21,025 nucleotides of DNA, taken from the NCBI GenBank assembly GCA_000969725.1, contig JXSR01S009053.1; one strand, written 5' to 3'. Positions 20,321 through 21,025 of this stretch are shown here, piece after piece. Origin of the DNA: Ophiothrix spiculata. Lineage: Eukaryota > Echinodermata > Ophiuroidea > Amphilepidida > Ophiotrichidae. Under the pieces are notes generated by a model. The model did no database searches. It saw only the letters and a program-made list of their open reading frames with translations, and was not told the origin of the DNA. Both the position numbers and the translations under genes were made by a program. Positions within the stretch are counted from its first letter, which is position 1; the number at the start of each line of letters is the position of its first letter.

Positions 20321-21025
20321 GGTACATCCATAAACTCAAATGTGACAGACAATAAGAGATTATTTCCCCAAATGTAAATTATATTATAATGTTATGATTT
20401 AGCAACAGTTTTCTTTGTGCACGATTTAAAACAAGACATGGCAGTTTATCATGGATACTATACAAGAAAATCAAGTTTTAAAATGTATTACGAGTTTTAC
20501 AAAGGACTTCCAATAATTTCTCTCAAATGACGTAGGAATTATTATAAAATTTATTAGAATTAACATAATGAACTAAAACATCTAATGGGTTTCAGTTCCA
20601 TGTTGAATTGCGTTATATTTAAAGCAATTCCCCAAAAGACAGAGAACCTCTTCTTTTGTAATCTTGATAATGAAAATCTCCAGGCTGTAATAATGAAAAA
20701 TCAAAGCCATTCATTTTTGGCAAAATAGCTGATGAGCACATTAATGATGTATCAGTAATATCACTTATCCTTTCACATGAAGGAGAGAATATGGCATCTG
20801 CCAATCATCTAAAGAAAGGTAAACTTACTTTAATTAAGTAAATTTACTTCAATAAGCTTAAGATATTTAGTTCATATCATCATCTCTATATAAACATAGC
20901 TTGTATCATCAGTATCAAGGCAGCGATATAGGAAATTGAAATGGTCACTGTCAACATCATCATGCTGTAAAACAAATCGTGGTAATATTGTAAAATGGTT
21001 TTCTCTAGACATCAAATATTGGATG
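20321..21025. repeat. Direct repeat copy 2 (truncated by window end)
   Basis: Same sequence and orientation as 18165-18916, offset 2156 bp at its start. It begins GGTACATCC and still matches at the last base of the window. Small deletions relative to copy 1, plus a 5-base ATTAT-type insertion near 20380, show that the copies have diverged. The minus-strand frame 20619-20804 contains MCSSAILPKMNGFDF, parallel to MCSSAILPKVKGFDL in copy 1. A one-base indel changes the frame beyond it, which argues against a maintained protein. Confidence 0.93.

Noticed and set aside
1..21025. CRISPR arrays, tRNA genes, operons or defence systems
   Set aside because: No spaced repeat array, tRNA-like fold or clustered long frames were seen. 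The window looks like animal non-coding DNA.

Overview
The window reads as a piece of an AT-rich animal nuclear genome rather than a bacterial, organellar or viral one. No frame is longer than about 117 codons. There are no operons or ribosome binding sites. The only recognisable protein signature is the C2H2 zinc finger, and the sequence is full of short non-autonomous inverted-repeat elements whose ends abut the dinucleotide TA. A marine invertebrate deuterostome would fit, but that is an impression from repeat style and cannot be proven from the sequence alone. I found no intact protein-coding gene.

Layout. 1-742: remains of a C2H2 zinc-finger array, with one perfect finger and several broken ones. 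743-7003: almost featureless AT-rich DNA, except for a 15-bp-arm hairpin near 3.65 kb and a tandem duplication of about 100 bp near 4.1 kb. 7004-7227: a compact MITE. 7750-8296: a T13G11 tract followed by a diverged tandem repeat of about 310 bp. 8651-9064: a coding-like stretch with an exon-shaped core (8670-8864, phase 1-1). 9425-9453: a second tract, T18G11. 9713-9742: a perfect 30-bp palindrome. 10637-11019: a MITE with 68-bp ends carrying a CRE and an E-box. 11180-11772: a fold-back structure containing a 30-bp tandem repeat, abutting a 72-nt hairpin. 11918-12153: the short copy of MITE family 1. 12833-13425: decayed coding-like DNA, probably another zinc-finger relic at its start. 13738-14278: a MITE with a CpG-rich 22-bp palindrome inside. 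16351-17418: three different MITEs in a row, separated by about 95 and 91 bp, the last being the long copy of family 1. 18165-18916 and 20321-21025: two copies of a repeat of at least 700 bp in the same orientation, with another MITE (19146-19579) between them.

The most informative observation is that two elements with different terminal inverted repeats (11918-12153 / 16963-17418 versus 16351-16613) share a subterminal module of about 60 bp, including an identical 19-mer, in the same orientation relative to their nearest end. This suggests end-swapping or a common conserved internal module among TA-targeting MITEs. Nothing here resembles a defence island or a multi-gene system. The window is best described as a transposon-relic-rich intergenic or intronic region.
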